Assembly: GCA_038324085.1 (NCBI GenBank)
Contig: JBBQHP010000004.1
Span: forward strand, 1-64,000
From: Ga0077523 sp038324085
Lineage (GTDB): Bacteria; Pseudomonadota; Gammaproteobacteria; Burkholderiales; Ga0077523
Length of the DNA: 64,000 nt
Direction: 5' to 3'
Below the pieces are notes generated by a model. That model saw only the letters and a program-made list of their open reading frames with translations. It was not told the DNA's origin and ran no database searches. Below, in pieces: positions 46,645 through 55,345 of the stretch. Numbering within the stretch: the first letter of the stretch is position 1; each line of letters starts with the position of its first letter. The position numbers were made by a program, and so were the translations under genes.

Positions 46645-46747
46645 CGACTGCAGCCCGGCCAACGATGCTCGGTCAGGGTCGTTCGGGTCTCCGCCAGCGC
46701 TCGCCTTGCCGTCGCTCCCCGCCCGTTCGGCACGGAGCCCGGCGCGC

Positions 46748-47068
46748 TCAGTCGCTCGGTCGAGACTTCTCCAGCCGCTTGAGGAATACCTTCATCTCCT
46801 TGGCGGCCTGCTGATCGCCGTTGGCTTCGGCCACGGTGATGCCCTCCCGCCAGGCTTCGCTCGCCGCAGGCCACTGGCCCGCGGTCTCGTAGGCCTTGCC
46901 CAGCAGCTTCCAGGCGGCCGAATACTTGGGATCGATCTCCAGGGCCTTGCGCAGGTGCGCGGCCGCGGCGGCCGGATCGTTCCGTTTCAGGTACTCGCCA
47001 CCGATGCTGAATCGCAGCAGCGCGCCGTCCTTGCCTGCCGCGAGCAACCGCTCGAGTTTCTCGATCAT
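46748..47068 (-). CDS. Small TPR protein
   Basis: A 106-residue protein. Two tetratricopeptide repeats are visible: GALLRFSIGGEYLKRNDPAAAAAHLRKALEIDPKY and SAAWKLLGKAYETAGQWPAASEAWREGITVA. The rest is helical and charged. No signal or membrane segment. TPRs mediate protein contacts. The ATG at 47068 overlaps the kup stop, so it is probably made with the potassium transporter; whether it acts on Kup is unknown. Confidence 0.8.
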   Translation of the reverse strand: MIEKLERLLAAGKDGALLRFSIGGEYLKRNDPAAAAAHLRKALEIDPKYSAAWKLLGKAYETAGQWPAASEAWREGITVAEANGDQQAAKEMKVFLKRLEKSRPSD

Positions 47069-48987
47069 CAGATCTCGATCTGCGTGCCCAGCTCCACGAC
47101 CCGGTTGGTCGGGATGCGGAAGAATTCGGTCGCGCTCGCCGCGTTGCGCGACATGGCTGCGAACAATTTCTCGCGCCACAATGCCATACCGGGTGCCTTG
47201 GTCGGAACGATGGTCTGGCGCGACAGGAAAAAGGACGTTTCCATCAGACTGAATTCGAGCCCGAGCGCGTTCGGTAGTTGCAGCGCGACCGGGAGGTCGG
47301 GTTCGTCCTTGAAACCGTAACGCACGGTCATCCGGTAGAAGCCCTCGCCCATCGTGGCGACTTCCAGGCGGTTCGCATCCGGCACGTAGGGGACGTCCTC
47401 GGTCGTGACGGTGAGCAGTATCACGCGCTCGTGCAGCACCTTGTTGTGGCTCAGGTTGTGCAGCATCGCATGCGGCACCCCCTCGCGGCCCGCGGTGAGG
47501 AACACCGCCGTGCCGGGCACGCGCTGCGGCGGATGGATCGCGATCGACGCGAGGAATGGTTCGATCGGAATCGCACCGGGGCGCAGGCGTTCGAACAGAA
47601 TCTCCCGCCCGCGACGCCACGTGGAGATGACGGTGAACACCACGCCGGCGATGACCAGCGGGAACCAGCCGCCTTGCAGGATCTTCACCGAATTGGCGGT
47701 GAAGTACGCGAGGTCGACGAACAGGAAGACGCCGCAGATGACGGTGGCGAGCGGATAGCCCCATTTCCAGATACGGGTGATCACGAAGAACAGCAGGATC
47801 GTGTCGATCGCCATCGTCCCGGTAACCGCGATTCCGTATGCCGATGCGAGCGCACTCGACGAGCGGAAGCCGAATACGAGAACCAGCACCGCAGCGAGCA
47901 GTGCCCAGTTGATCCACGGCATGTAGACCTGTCCGATCTCGCTTTCGGAGGTATGCCGGATCGCGAGCCGGGGGCAATAGCCGAGCTGGATCGCCTGCCG
48001 GGTCAGCGAATACGCGCCCGAGATGACCGCCTGCGAAGCGATCACCGTCGCGAGGGTCGCGAGCACAACCATTGGATACAGGGCCCAGGGCGGCACCATG
48101 TGGAAGAAGGGATGCTCCACTGCCGAGGGATCCGACAGCAGCAATGCGCCCTGGCCGAAGTAGTTGAGAATGAGCGCAGGGAACACCAGGCCGAGCCACG
48201 CGAGCCGGATCGGATTCTTGCCGAAATGACCCATGTCGGCGTACAGGGCCTCGGCGCCGGTTACCGCGAGCACCACCGCACCGAGCGCGAGAAAGCCCTG
48301 CAGGCGGTTGTCCACGAAGAACTCGAACGCCCAGGTCGGGCTGAGCGCATGCAGCACGTGCGGGTTGTGCACGATCTGGCTGACACCCAGGATCGCGAGC
48401 ACCACGAACCAGACGGCGGTGATCGGGCCGAACATCGCGCCCACGATGCCCGTGCCCTTGAACTGCATCACGAACAGCACGATGATCACCGCGACGGTGA
48501 TGGGCACGATGTACGGATCGAACACGTACGTGGCGACCGAAAGTCCCTCGACCGCGGAGAGGACGGAAATCGCGGGCGTGATCATGCTGTCGCCATAGAA
48601 CAGCGCCGCGCCGAACATCCCCAGAGTCATCAGCCACCAGCGTCCGCGCGATCCGCGCTCGGTCGTGCCCATGACCAGGGCGAGCAACGCCATGATGCCG
48701 CCTTCGCCGCGGTTGTCGGCGCGCATGATGAAGGTGACATACTTGATCGTCACGAACATGATGAGCGACCAGAACACCAGCGACAAAATACCGAGCACGT
48801 TGTCGTGCGTGAGCGCCAGGCCGTGCGCGGCCCCGAACGCTTCCTTCATGGTGTACAGCGGGCTGGTGCCGATGTCGCCGAAGACCACGCCGACTGCGCC
48901 GAGCGCGAGCGTCAACAGGCCGCTGCGGGGCGTGTGCGGCTCTGGCGCATCCGGCGCGTCGGGCACCGGGCCGGATCGATCCTGCAT
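47068..48987 (-). CDS. kup: Low-affinity potassium transporter Kup
   Basis: A 639-residue KUP/HAK/KT family potassium-proton symporter. About twelve transmembrane helices fill residues 20-440, with a cytoplasmic C-terminal domain. Signatures are LALGAVGVVFGDIGTSPLYTMKEAF, GEGGIMALLALV, FYGDSMITPAISVLSAVEGL, GAEALYADMGHFG and GYCPRLAIRHTS. ATG 48987 precedes the conserved start; the longer frame adds a segment with no similarity. Divergent from ridA. Confidence 0.95.
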   Translation of the reverse strand: MQDRSGPVPDAPDAPEPHTPRSGLLTLALGAVGVVFGDIGTSPLYTMKEAFGAAHGLALTHDNVLGILSLVFWSLIMFVTIKYVTFIMRADNRGEGGIMALLALVMGTTERGSRGRWWLMTLGMFGAALFYGDSMITPAISVLSAVEGLSVATYVFDPYIVPITVAVIIVLFVMQFKGTGIVGAMFGPITAVWFVVLAILGVSQIVHNPHVLHALSPTWAFEFFVDNRLQGFLALGAVVLAVTGAEALYADMGHFGKNPIRLAWLGLVFPALILNYFGQGALLLSDPSAVEHPFFHMVPPWALYPMVVLATLATVIASQAVISGAYSLTRQAIQLGYCPRLAIRHTSESEIGQVYMPWINWALLAAVLVLVFGFRSSSALASAYGIAVTGTMAIDTILLFFVITRIWKWGYPLATVICGVFLFVDLAYFTANSVKILQGGWFPLVIAGVVFTVISTWRRGREILFERLRPGAIPIEPFLASIAIHPPQRVPGTAVFLTAGREGVPHAMLHNLSHNKVLHERVILLTVTTEDVPYVPDANRLEVATMGEGFYRMTVRYGFKDEPDLPVALQLPNALGLEFSLMETSFFLSRQTIVPTKAPGMALWREKLFAAMSRNAASATEFFRIPTNRVVELGTQIEI

Positions 48988-49063
48988 GAAAGCTCCCACA
49001 GACAACGGCGGCGGATGGTAGCACGCGCTATTGTGCGCCGCAGCGAGCCCGCCACCCCGGAGT

Positions 49064-49092
49064 TTGAGCCGCAGTGCCGGCTCGCATACCAT
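49064..49092 (+). promoter_or_regulatory. Putative sigma-70 promoter of ridA
   Basis: TTGAGC (49064-49069) and TACCAT (49087-49092) with a 17-base spacer; predicted start near 49099, 23 bases before the ATG. Confidence 0.5.
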
Positions 49093-49121
49093 CTGCCGCT
49101 TCGGCCAAGAGAGGAATTCCC

Positions 49122-49502
49122 ATGCACCAGCCCGTCCATTCCCCCGAAGCGCCCGCAGCGATCGGTACCTACTCCCAGGCGATCAAGGCGGGTGGCGTGA
49201 TCTACCTGTCAGGCCAGACCCCGCTGGATCCCGCCACCATGCAGCTGGTCGCGGGCATCGGGAACCAGATCCATCGGGTGTTCCAGAACCTGCAGGCCGT
49301 CGCGGTCGCTGCCGGAGCCAGCCTTCACGACGCGGCGCGCGTGACGGTCTACCTGACGGATCTGGGCGATTTCGCCAAGCTGAACGAGATCATGCCGCAG
49401 TACTTCCGCGAACCGTTCCCTGCGCGCACCACCATACAGGTGGCGGCGCTGCCACTGGGGGCCCGGGTCGAGATCGACGCGATCCTCGTGCCCTCGTCCT
49501 AG
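49122..49502 (+). CDS. ridA: RidA family reactive-intermediate deaminase
   Basis: A 126-residue YjgF/YER057c/UK114 protein. IGTYSQAIKAGGVIYLSGQTPLDPAT starts the fold. NLQAVAVAAGASLHDAARVTVYLTDLGDFAKLNE and the active-site Arg in FPARTTIQVAALPLGARVEIDAI are standard. It deaminates enamine/imine intermediates from PLP enzymes. ATG 49122 has GAGAGGA upstream. It precedes recG by 8 bases; the pair is a common proteobacterial arrangement. Confidence 0.93.
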   Translation: MHQPVHSPEAPAAIGTYSQAIKAGGVIYLSGQTPLDPATMQLVAGIGNQIHRVFQNLQAVAVAAGASLHDAARVTVYLTDLGDFAKLNEIMPQYFREPFPARTTIQVAALPLGARVEIDAILVPSS

Positions 49503-49510
49503 GCCGCAGA

Positions 49511-51592
49511 GTGCCGCGCGAGCGTTCGGACGCAGTGAGCGTCGTCGCGCCGCCGGATCCGCTGCAGGGCGTACCGCGAGCCGTGGCGGAGCGCCTCGCG
49601 AAGCTCGGCGTGAAGCGCTTGTTCGACCTGGTCCTGCACCTGCCGTTGCGCTACGAGGACGAAACGACCATCCGGCCTATCGTCGATGCGCCTCACGGCG
49701 CCCTGGTCCAGGTCGAGGGCGTGGTCGCGGATTGCGACGTCAGATTCAGACCCCGCCGCCAGCTCGTCGCCCGCTTGCGCGATACGGACGGCGAATTGAC
49801 GGTGCGCCTGCTTCATTTTCATCCGGCGCAGCAGAAGCAACTCGCGCCCGGCTCGCGCGTTCGCCTGGTGGGGGAGATCCGCGCGGGGTTCTTCGGGTCC
49901 GAGATGGTCCATCCGCGCATCCGCGTCGTCACCGAGGCTACGCCCCTGCCCGACAAGTTGACGCCGGTCTACCCGACCACGGCCGGCCTGTCCCAGTATG
50001 CCCTGACGCGCGCCGTAGCGACGGCGTTGGCACGCTGCGAGCTGGATGAGACACTCCCGGCAGCGTTGCTCGAGCGCCTGCGACTGCCGGCTTTCGCCGC
50101 CGCAGTGAAATTGCTGCACGATCCTCCGCGAGACGTGGCACCTGCGGCACTGGAGGCGCGCTCCCATCCTGCCTGGCTGCGCATCAAGTTCGACGAGCTG
50201 CTCGCACAGCAGCTCTCGATGCGCATCAATCGGCGCGAGCGGGCCGCTGCCCGCGCCCCGGCACTCGGTGACGGTGGCACGCTTGCGCGACGCATGCTCG
50301 ACGCGCTGCCCTTTGCGTTGACCGGAGCCCAGCAGCACGCCCTCGTCGAGATCCGGACCGATCTTGCCCGCTCGCACCCGATGCAGCGGCTGCTGCAGGG
50401 CGATGTCGGCAGCGGCAAGACCGTCGTTGCGGCGCTGGCGACCCTGTGTGCGGTCGAACGCGATTTCCAGGTTGCCGTGATGGCACCGACCGAGATCCTC
50501 GCCGAGCAGCACTTCGCCAAGTTCTCGCAATGGCTGGTGCCCCTGGGTGTCGAGGTCGCCTGGCTGGCGGGCAGCCTCGGTGTGCGTGCGCGCAGGGCCG
50601 GCTTGGAGGCGGTGGAAAGCGGCCGGGCGGCGGTGGCCGTGGGCACCCACGCGCTGTTCCAGGACAAGGTCGTCTTCCACAAATTGGCGCTCGCCGTCGT
50701 CGATGAGCAGCACCGGTTCGGTGTCCACCAGCGGCTCGCGCTGCGGATGAAGGGCGCTGGCGGAGACGGCCTTCCGCACCAGTTGATGATGAGCGCCACC
50801 CCGATCCCGCGGACGCTCGCCATGAGCTTCTATGCGGATCTCGATGTCTCCACCATCGACGAGCTGCCTCCGGGCCGCACGCCGGTGGTGACCAAGCTGG
50901 TTTCGGAAGGACGGCGTGAAGACGTGATCCACCTCGTGCGCGACGCGTGCCACGCGGGTAGCCAGGCCTACTGGGTCTGCCCGCTGATCGAGGAGAGCGA
51001 ACAACTGCAGCTGAAGACCGCGCTGGAGACCTACGCTGCACTCACCGCGATCTTTCCCGACTTGCGCATCGGCCTCGTTCATGGCCGCCTGAAGGCGGAC
51101 GAGAAGGCGCGGGTGATGGCACAGTTCAAGGCGGGCGAAGTGCGGTTGCTGGTGGCCACGACGGTCATCGAAGTCGGGGTCGACGTGCCCAATGCGACGT
51201 TGATGGTCATCGAACATGCCGAGCGCATGGGCTTGTCCCAGTTGCACCAGTTGCGCGGGCGCGTCGGCCGGGGCAGTGGCGAATCGGCCTGCATCCTGCT
51301 TTATCAGCAGCCGTTGTCGGACACCGCGCGCGAGCGGCTGAAGATCGTCTACGAGAACACCGACGGATTCGAGATCGCGCGCGAGGACCTGCGCCTGCGC
51401 GGCCCGGGCGAACTGCTCGGCGCACGCCAGAGCGGGGTGCCGATGCTGCGCTTCGCCGATCTTGTGCTCGATGCCGCATTGCTCGAACGGGCACGCGATG
51501 CGGCCGCCGAGATGCTCGAACGCTGGCCGGCGCACGCGCGGCGCCACGTCGACCGCTGGCTCGGGGACCGCGAAACCTTGCTGCGCGTGTGA
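49511..51592 (+). CDS. recG: ATP-dependent DNA helicase RecG
   Basis: A 693-residue branch-migration helicase that remodels stalled forks. The wedge domain (about 60-180) has RLFDLVLHLPLRYEDET and an OB-fold. Walker A is LLQGDVGSGKTVVAALA, motif II AVVDEQHRFGVHQRLALR, motif III SATPIPRTLAMSFYADLDVS, and motif VI QLHQLRGRVGRG. RLKIVYENTDGFEIAREDLRLRGPGELLGARQSG is the C-terminal hook. GTG 49511 yields the standard length; no ATG lies upstream of homology. Confidence 0.95.
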   Translation: MPRERSDAVSVVAPPDPLQGVPRAVAERLAKLGVKRLFDLVLHLPLRYEDETTIRPIVDAPHGALVQVEGVVADCDVRFRPRRQLVARLRDTDGELTVRLLHFHPAQQKQLAPGSRVRLVGEIRAGFFGSEMVHPRIRVVTEATPLPDKLTPVYPTTAGLSQYALTRAVATALARCELDETLPAALLERLRLPAFAAAVKLLHDPPRDVAPAALEARSHPAWLRIKFDELLAQQLSMRINRRERAAARAPALGDGGTLARRMLDALPFALTGAQQHALVEIRTDLARSHPMQRLLQGDVGSGKTVVAALATLCAVERDFQVAVMAPTEILAEQHFAKFSQWLVPLGVEVAWLAGSLGVRARRAGLEAVESGRAAVAVGTHALFQDKVVFHKLALAVVDEQHRFGVHQRLALRMKGAGGDGLPHQLMMSATPIPRTLAMSFYADLDVSTIDELPPGRTPVVTKLVSEGRREDVIHLVRDACHAGSQAYWVCPLIEESEQLQLKTALETYAALTAIFPDLRIGLVHGRLKADEKARVMAQFKAGEVRLLVATTVIEVGVDVPNATLMVIEHAERMGLSQLHQLRGRVGRGSGESACILLYQQPLSDTARERLKIVYENTDGFEIAREDLRLRGPGELLGARQSGVPMLRFADLVLDAALLERARDAAAEMLERWPAHARRHVDRWLGDRETLLRV

Positions 51593-51644
51593 TATCCCGG
51601 CGCGCTATCATCGGTCGTATCTTGATGCTGCCGTTTCCCCGCTG

Positions 51645-53651
51645 ATGTCCGCCACCCTTTCGCCGCTCGCCGTGGCGCTCGGGGTCGTGGTGTACTGGAT
51701 GGCGCTCGGCGTCGTCGGCACGATCCTGCGTACCGAGCGCGACGGCGTCCGGATGCTGTTTCCCGCGGGTGCCGCTGGCGGCTTGTTGCTGGCCTGGGCC
51801 GCGTACCTCGCTTTGAGCCAACCCGCCCGACAGCTGATCCTGCCGCTCGGCATGCCCGACCTGCCGTTTCACGTCCGGCTCGACTCTCTGTCGGCGTTCT
51901 TTCTGCTGTTGCTCGGCCTGGGCGTGACGGGCATCTCGGTGTTCAGTACCGGCTATTTCCGCGCCGAAGCGAACCGGAACCTCGGTCTCATCTGTCTCCA
52001 GTATCACCTCTTCATCGCCAGCATGGTGATGGTGTTGCTGGCCGACGATGCCTATCTGTTCATGACCGCGTGGGAGGCCATGGCGCTCGCATCGTATTTC
52101 CTCGTCGTGACGGATCACAGGGACGCGACCAATCGCAGCGCGGGCTTTCTCTATCTGTTGATCGCGCACGTGGGCGCGATAGCGATCCTGCTGTGCTTCG
52201 GCGTCCTGGCGGGCGGCAAGAGCGCATACACGTTCGACGCGATGCGAGCGCTCTCACCGACCCCGTTCTGGGCGAGCATGGGCTTCGGGCTCGCACTGTT
52301 CGGATTCGGCGCAAAGGCAGGCTTCCTGCCTTTGCATGCATGGCTTCCCGAGGCGCATCCGGCGGCGCCCTCGCCGGTGTCCGCGCTGATGAGCGGGGTC
52401 ATGTTGAAGGTGGCGATCTATGGACTGCTCCGGGTGAGCTTCGATCTCATCGGCCAGCAGATCGGGTGGTGGGGCCTGGTGGCGCTCGGTCTCGGGCTGC
52501 TGACAGCGCTGTTCGGTGTACTGTTCGCGGCCGTCCAGACCGACATGAAGCGCCTGCTCGCGTACTCCTCGATCGAGAACGTCGGGATCGTCCTCGCCGC
52601 GCTCGGGCTGGCGATGGTATTTCGAATCCACGGCATGCCCGTGGCGGCAGCTCTGGCACTGGTGGCGGCGCTCTATCACTGTCTGAATCACGCGATGATG
52701 AAGAGCCTTCTGTTCCTCGCGACCGGATCCGTGATGCATGCCACGGCGCAGCGCAGTCTCGGGCGACTCGGCGGTCTCATCCGCCGCATGCCGTGGGTCG
52801 CGTTCCTCGCGCTGGTGGGCACGCTCGCCGTGGCCGGCCTGCCGCCGCTCAATGGATTCGTCTCGGAATGGCTGCTGCTGCAGGCGTTCCTGCTCTCGAC
52901 CGGGCTGCCCGACTCGTATCTGCAGATGTTTGTTCCGATCGCCACCGCGGCGCTGGTACTCGCGGCCGCCCTCGCCGCCTACGTGATGGTGAAGTTCTAC
53001 GGCGTCGTGTTCCTCGGCCGCCCGCGCGAGGCGGCGCTCGACCAGGCCCGGGACGCGAACCTGTGGGAGCGCGCGGGGCTGATGTTCTTCGCACTGTGGT
53101 GCGTGTTGCTCGGGATCTTCCCGGTGACGGTGCTGCGTGCGCTCGAACCGATCGAGCGGCAGTTGCTGGGTGGCGCCCTCGGCGAGAACCTTGCGGGTTC
53201 GTGGCTGTTCCTGACGCCTGCTTCATCGGCGCGGGCCAGCTACAGCCCGCTCGTGTTCCTGCTGGTGATGGCGGTGATGGTCGCGGGCGCCTGGCTCCTT
53301 GTGCGGCCCTTCAGCCGCGGCCGCAGCCGCCGGGCACCGGCCTGGGATTGCGGTTTTCCGCACCAGAGCGCGCGCATGCAGGACACCGCGGAAGGCTTCG
53401 GCCAGCCGATCAAGCAGATCTTCGAGCCGTTCTTTCGCATCGAGCGCCACCTGCCGAGTCCGTTCGACGAGCAACCATATTATTCGGCGCGGACGGAGGA
53501 CCGCCTCTGGTACGCGCTGTACCTGCCGGTCGCCCGGCTCGCGGCTTGGCTCGGCGGCGTCGTCGCGATCATGCATCACGGTCGCATCCACTTGTACCTG
53601 ATCTACAGCTTCGTGACTTTGCTCGTGCTGCTGCTGGTGGTGCATGCATGA
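51645..53651 (+). CDS. hyfB: Hydrogenase-4-like membrane subunit HyfB (antiporter-like)
   Basis: A 668-residue membrane protein of the NuoL/MrpA-type proton-channel family, with about 15 helices. It has FIASMVMVLLADDAYLFMTAWEAMALASYFLVV, GFGAKAGFLPLHAWLPEAHPAAPSPVSALMSGVMLKVAIYG and the channel lysines in MKRLLAYSSIENVG. The cytoplasm-facing C-terminal loop FPHQSARMQDTAEGFGQPI is HyfB/HycC-specific. First gene of the hyfBCEFGI operon. It would pump protons for the complex, whose NiFe site is missing (see HyfG). Confidence 0.9.
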   Translation: MSATLSPLAVALGVVVYWMALGVVGTILRTERDGVRMLFPAGAAGGLLLAWAAYLALSQPARQLILPLGMPDLPFHVRLDSLSAFFLLLLGLGVTGISVFSTGYFRAEANRNLGLICLQYHLFIASMVMVLLADDAYLFMTAWEAMALASYFLVVTDHRDATNRSAGFLYLLIAHVGAIAILLCFGVLAGGKSAYTFDAMRALSPTPFWASMGFGLALFGFGAKAGFLPLHAWLPEAHPAAPSPVSALMSGVMLKVAIYGLLRVSFDLIGQQIGWWGLVALGLGLLTALFGVLFAAVQTDMKRLLAYSSIENVGIVLAALGLAMVFRIHGMPVAAALALVAALYHCLNHAMMKSLLFLATGSVMHATAQRSLGRLGGLIRRMPWVAFLALVGTLAVAGLPPLNGFVSEWLLLQAFLLSTGLPDSYLQMFVPIATAALVLAAALAAYVMVKFYGVVFLGRPREAALDQARDANLWERAGLMFFALWCVLLGIFPVTVLRALEPIERQLLGGALGENLAGSWLFLTPASSARASYSPLVFLLVMAVMVAGAWLLVRPFSRGRSRRAPAWDCGFPHQSARMQDTAEGFGQPIKQIFEPFFRIERHLPSPFDEQPYYSARTEDRLWYALYLPVARLAAWLGGVVAIMHHGRIHLYLIYSFVTLLVLLLVVHA

Positions 53652-54595
53652 ACGCGGGCAGCGCGCAGACCTTCGAGATCGCGGTAACGATCCTGATCGC
53701 GCCGCTGCTGCTGGGCTGGGTGAATCAGTGCCGGGCGTGGCTGCAGAACCGCACCGGCCCGGGTTTGCTCCAACCCTATCGGAACCTGCGCAAACTCCTG
53801 CGCAAGGATGCAGTGCTCGCGCACGACGCCTCGCCGCTGCTGCGAGTCACGCCCTACATCGTGTTCGGTTGCACGGCCCTCGCGGCGAGTCTCGTGCCGA
53901 TGCTCGCCACCGATCTTCCGTTCGCGCCGGCGGCCGACGTGATCGCGCTGGTCGGGTTGCTGTCGCTTGCCCGGGTGTTCATGGCACTGGCCGCAATGGA
54001 CGTGGGTACCGCTTTCGGCTCGCTCGGTGCGCGCCGCGAGATGCTCGTGGCGAGTCTCGCGGAACCGGCACTGCTGATGGTGATGTTCATGCCGTCGCTG
54101 ATCGCGAAATCCACTTCGCTCACCACGATCGTCGAGACGCTCGCCTATCGCCCGTTCGCCCTCTATCCGAGTCTCGCTTTTGCTGCGGTCGCCTTCGTGA
54201 TGGTGCTGCTCGCCGAGAATGGCCGCATCCCCGTGGACAATCCGGCGACGCACCTGGAACTCACCATGATCCACGAGGCCATGCTGCTCGAATACTCGGC
54301 ACGCCATCTCGCGCTCATGGAATGGGCGCACGCCCTGAAGCTGCTCGCTTATGCGGCCATCGGCATCGCACTGTTCGCTCCCTGGGGCATCGTCGAGGCC
54401 GGCACCTGGCGCATGATGGGCACCGGCGTCGCAGCGCTGGTCGCCAAGCTGTTCATCGCCGGCATCGCACTTGCGCTGCTCGAGGCGGTGTCGGCCAAGA
54501 TGCGCATATTTCGCGCACCGGAGTACCTGGGCACGGCCTTCCTGCTGGCGACGCTGGGCATGCTCACGCACTTCCTGCTCGAGGCCGGTGGTTGA
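53648..54595 (+). CDS. hyfC: Hydrogenase-4-like membrane subunit HyfC (NuoH-like)
   Basis: A 315-residue membrane protein with about eight helices. VNQCRAWLQNRTGPGLLQPYRNLRKLLRKD is the conserved loop. NGRIPVDNPATHLELTMIHEAMLLEYSARHLAL matches the NuoH/HycD loop near the quinone or cofactor junction. ATG 53648 overlaps the HyfB stop as ATGA. It anchors the hydrophilic arm (HyfG, HyfI) to the membrane pumps. A 90-base gap separates it from hyfE. Confidence 0.9.
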   Translation: MNAGSAQTFEIAVTILIAPLLLGWVNQCRAWLQNRTGPGLLQPYRNLRKLLRKDAVLAHDASPLLRVTPYIVFGCTALAASLVPMLATDLPFAPAADVIALVGLLSLARVFMALAAMDVGTAFGSLGARREMLVASLAEPALLMVMFMPSLIAKSTSLTTIVETLAYRPFALYPSLAFAAVAFVMVLLAENGRIPVDNPATHLELTMIHEAMLLEYSARHLALMEWAHALKLLAYAAIGIALFAPWGIVEAGTWRMMGTGVAALVAKLFIAGIALALLEAVSAKMRIFRAPEYLGTAFLLATLGMLTHFLLEAGG

Positions 54596-54685
54596 CATGA
54601 CTCGCCGCCCAGCGGCCGGACCCAGGCACCGCGGGTCGCCACAGGCGGATCACGCCTCCCGCCGCCGATCGCTCGGGCGCTGACC

Positions 54686-55345
54686 GTGCCTTTGACCTCC
54701 CAGCTCATCAACCTGTTCGCGTCGCTCATCCTGCTGGTCGCGTTCGGCATGCTGGCGCAGCGGCGCATCCACACGCTCGTCAACCTGTTCGCCTTCCAGG
54801 GCGCGGTACTGGTGGCGAACACGCTGCTGCTCGCGTGGTCGACCGACCAGGCGCATCTGTACTGGTCTGCCGGGCTCACCTTGCTGCTGAAGGTGATCGT
54901 GCTGCCCGTGCTCCTGCACCGGCTGATCGGGCGGCTTGCTCTGCGCCGCGACGTGGAGACGCTGCTCAATACGCCCACGATCCTGCTGGTCGGGATCGTG
55001 CTCGTGATCATCGCCTTCAATCTGGCCCTGCCGATCGCCCAGCTGGCAGGCACGATCAATCGCGCGACCCTGGGCATCGCCCTCGCCAGCGTCCTGCTCG
55101 CGTTCCTCATGATGATCACGCGCCGCAAGGCGGTGCCGCAGGTCATCGGCTTCCTGTCGATGGAGAACGGGCTGTTCTTCGCCGCCACCAGCGCGACCTA
55201 CGGCATGCCGATGGTGGTGGAACTGGGCATCGCGCTCGACGTGCTGGTGGGCACCTTCGTGTTCGGGATCTTCTTCTTCCGCATCCGCGAGACCTTCGAC
55301 AGTCTCGACATCCATCACCTCGAGAAGCTGAAGGATCGCGGATGA
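54686..55345 (+). CDS. hyfE: Hydrogenase-4-like membrane subunit HyfE (NuoK-like)
   Basis: A 219-residue protein with about six helices. AFQGAVLVANTLLLAWS and FLSMENGLFFAATSATYGMPMVVELGIALDVLVGTFVFGIFFF match HyfE, with membrane Glu residues in SMENG and VELG as in NuoK. The start is GTG 54686. It overlaps hyfF by ATGA. It would couple charge movement between the antiporter subunits. Confidence 0.88.
   Translation: MPLTSQLINLFASLILLVAFGMLAQRRIHTLVNLFAFQGAVLVANTLLLAWSTDQAHLYWSAGLTLLLKVIVLPVLLHRLIGRLALRRDVETLLNTPTILLVGIVLVIIAFNLALPIAQLAGTINRATLGIALASVLLAFLMMITRRKAVPQVIGFLSMENGLFFAATSATYGMPMVVELGIALDVLVGTFVFGIFFFRIRETFDSLDIHHLEKLKDRG

Noticed and set aside
47278..49200. A 640-codon frame opposite kup
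   Set aside because: Composition is Arg/His/Glu/Gln-rich with no fold; it is the antisense shadow of a membrane-protein gene in GC-rich DNA.
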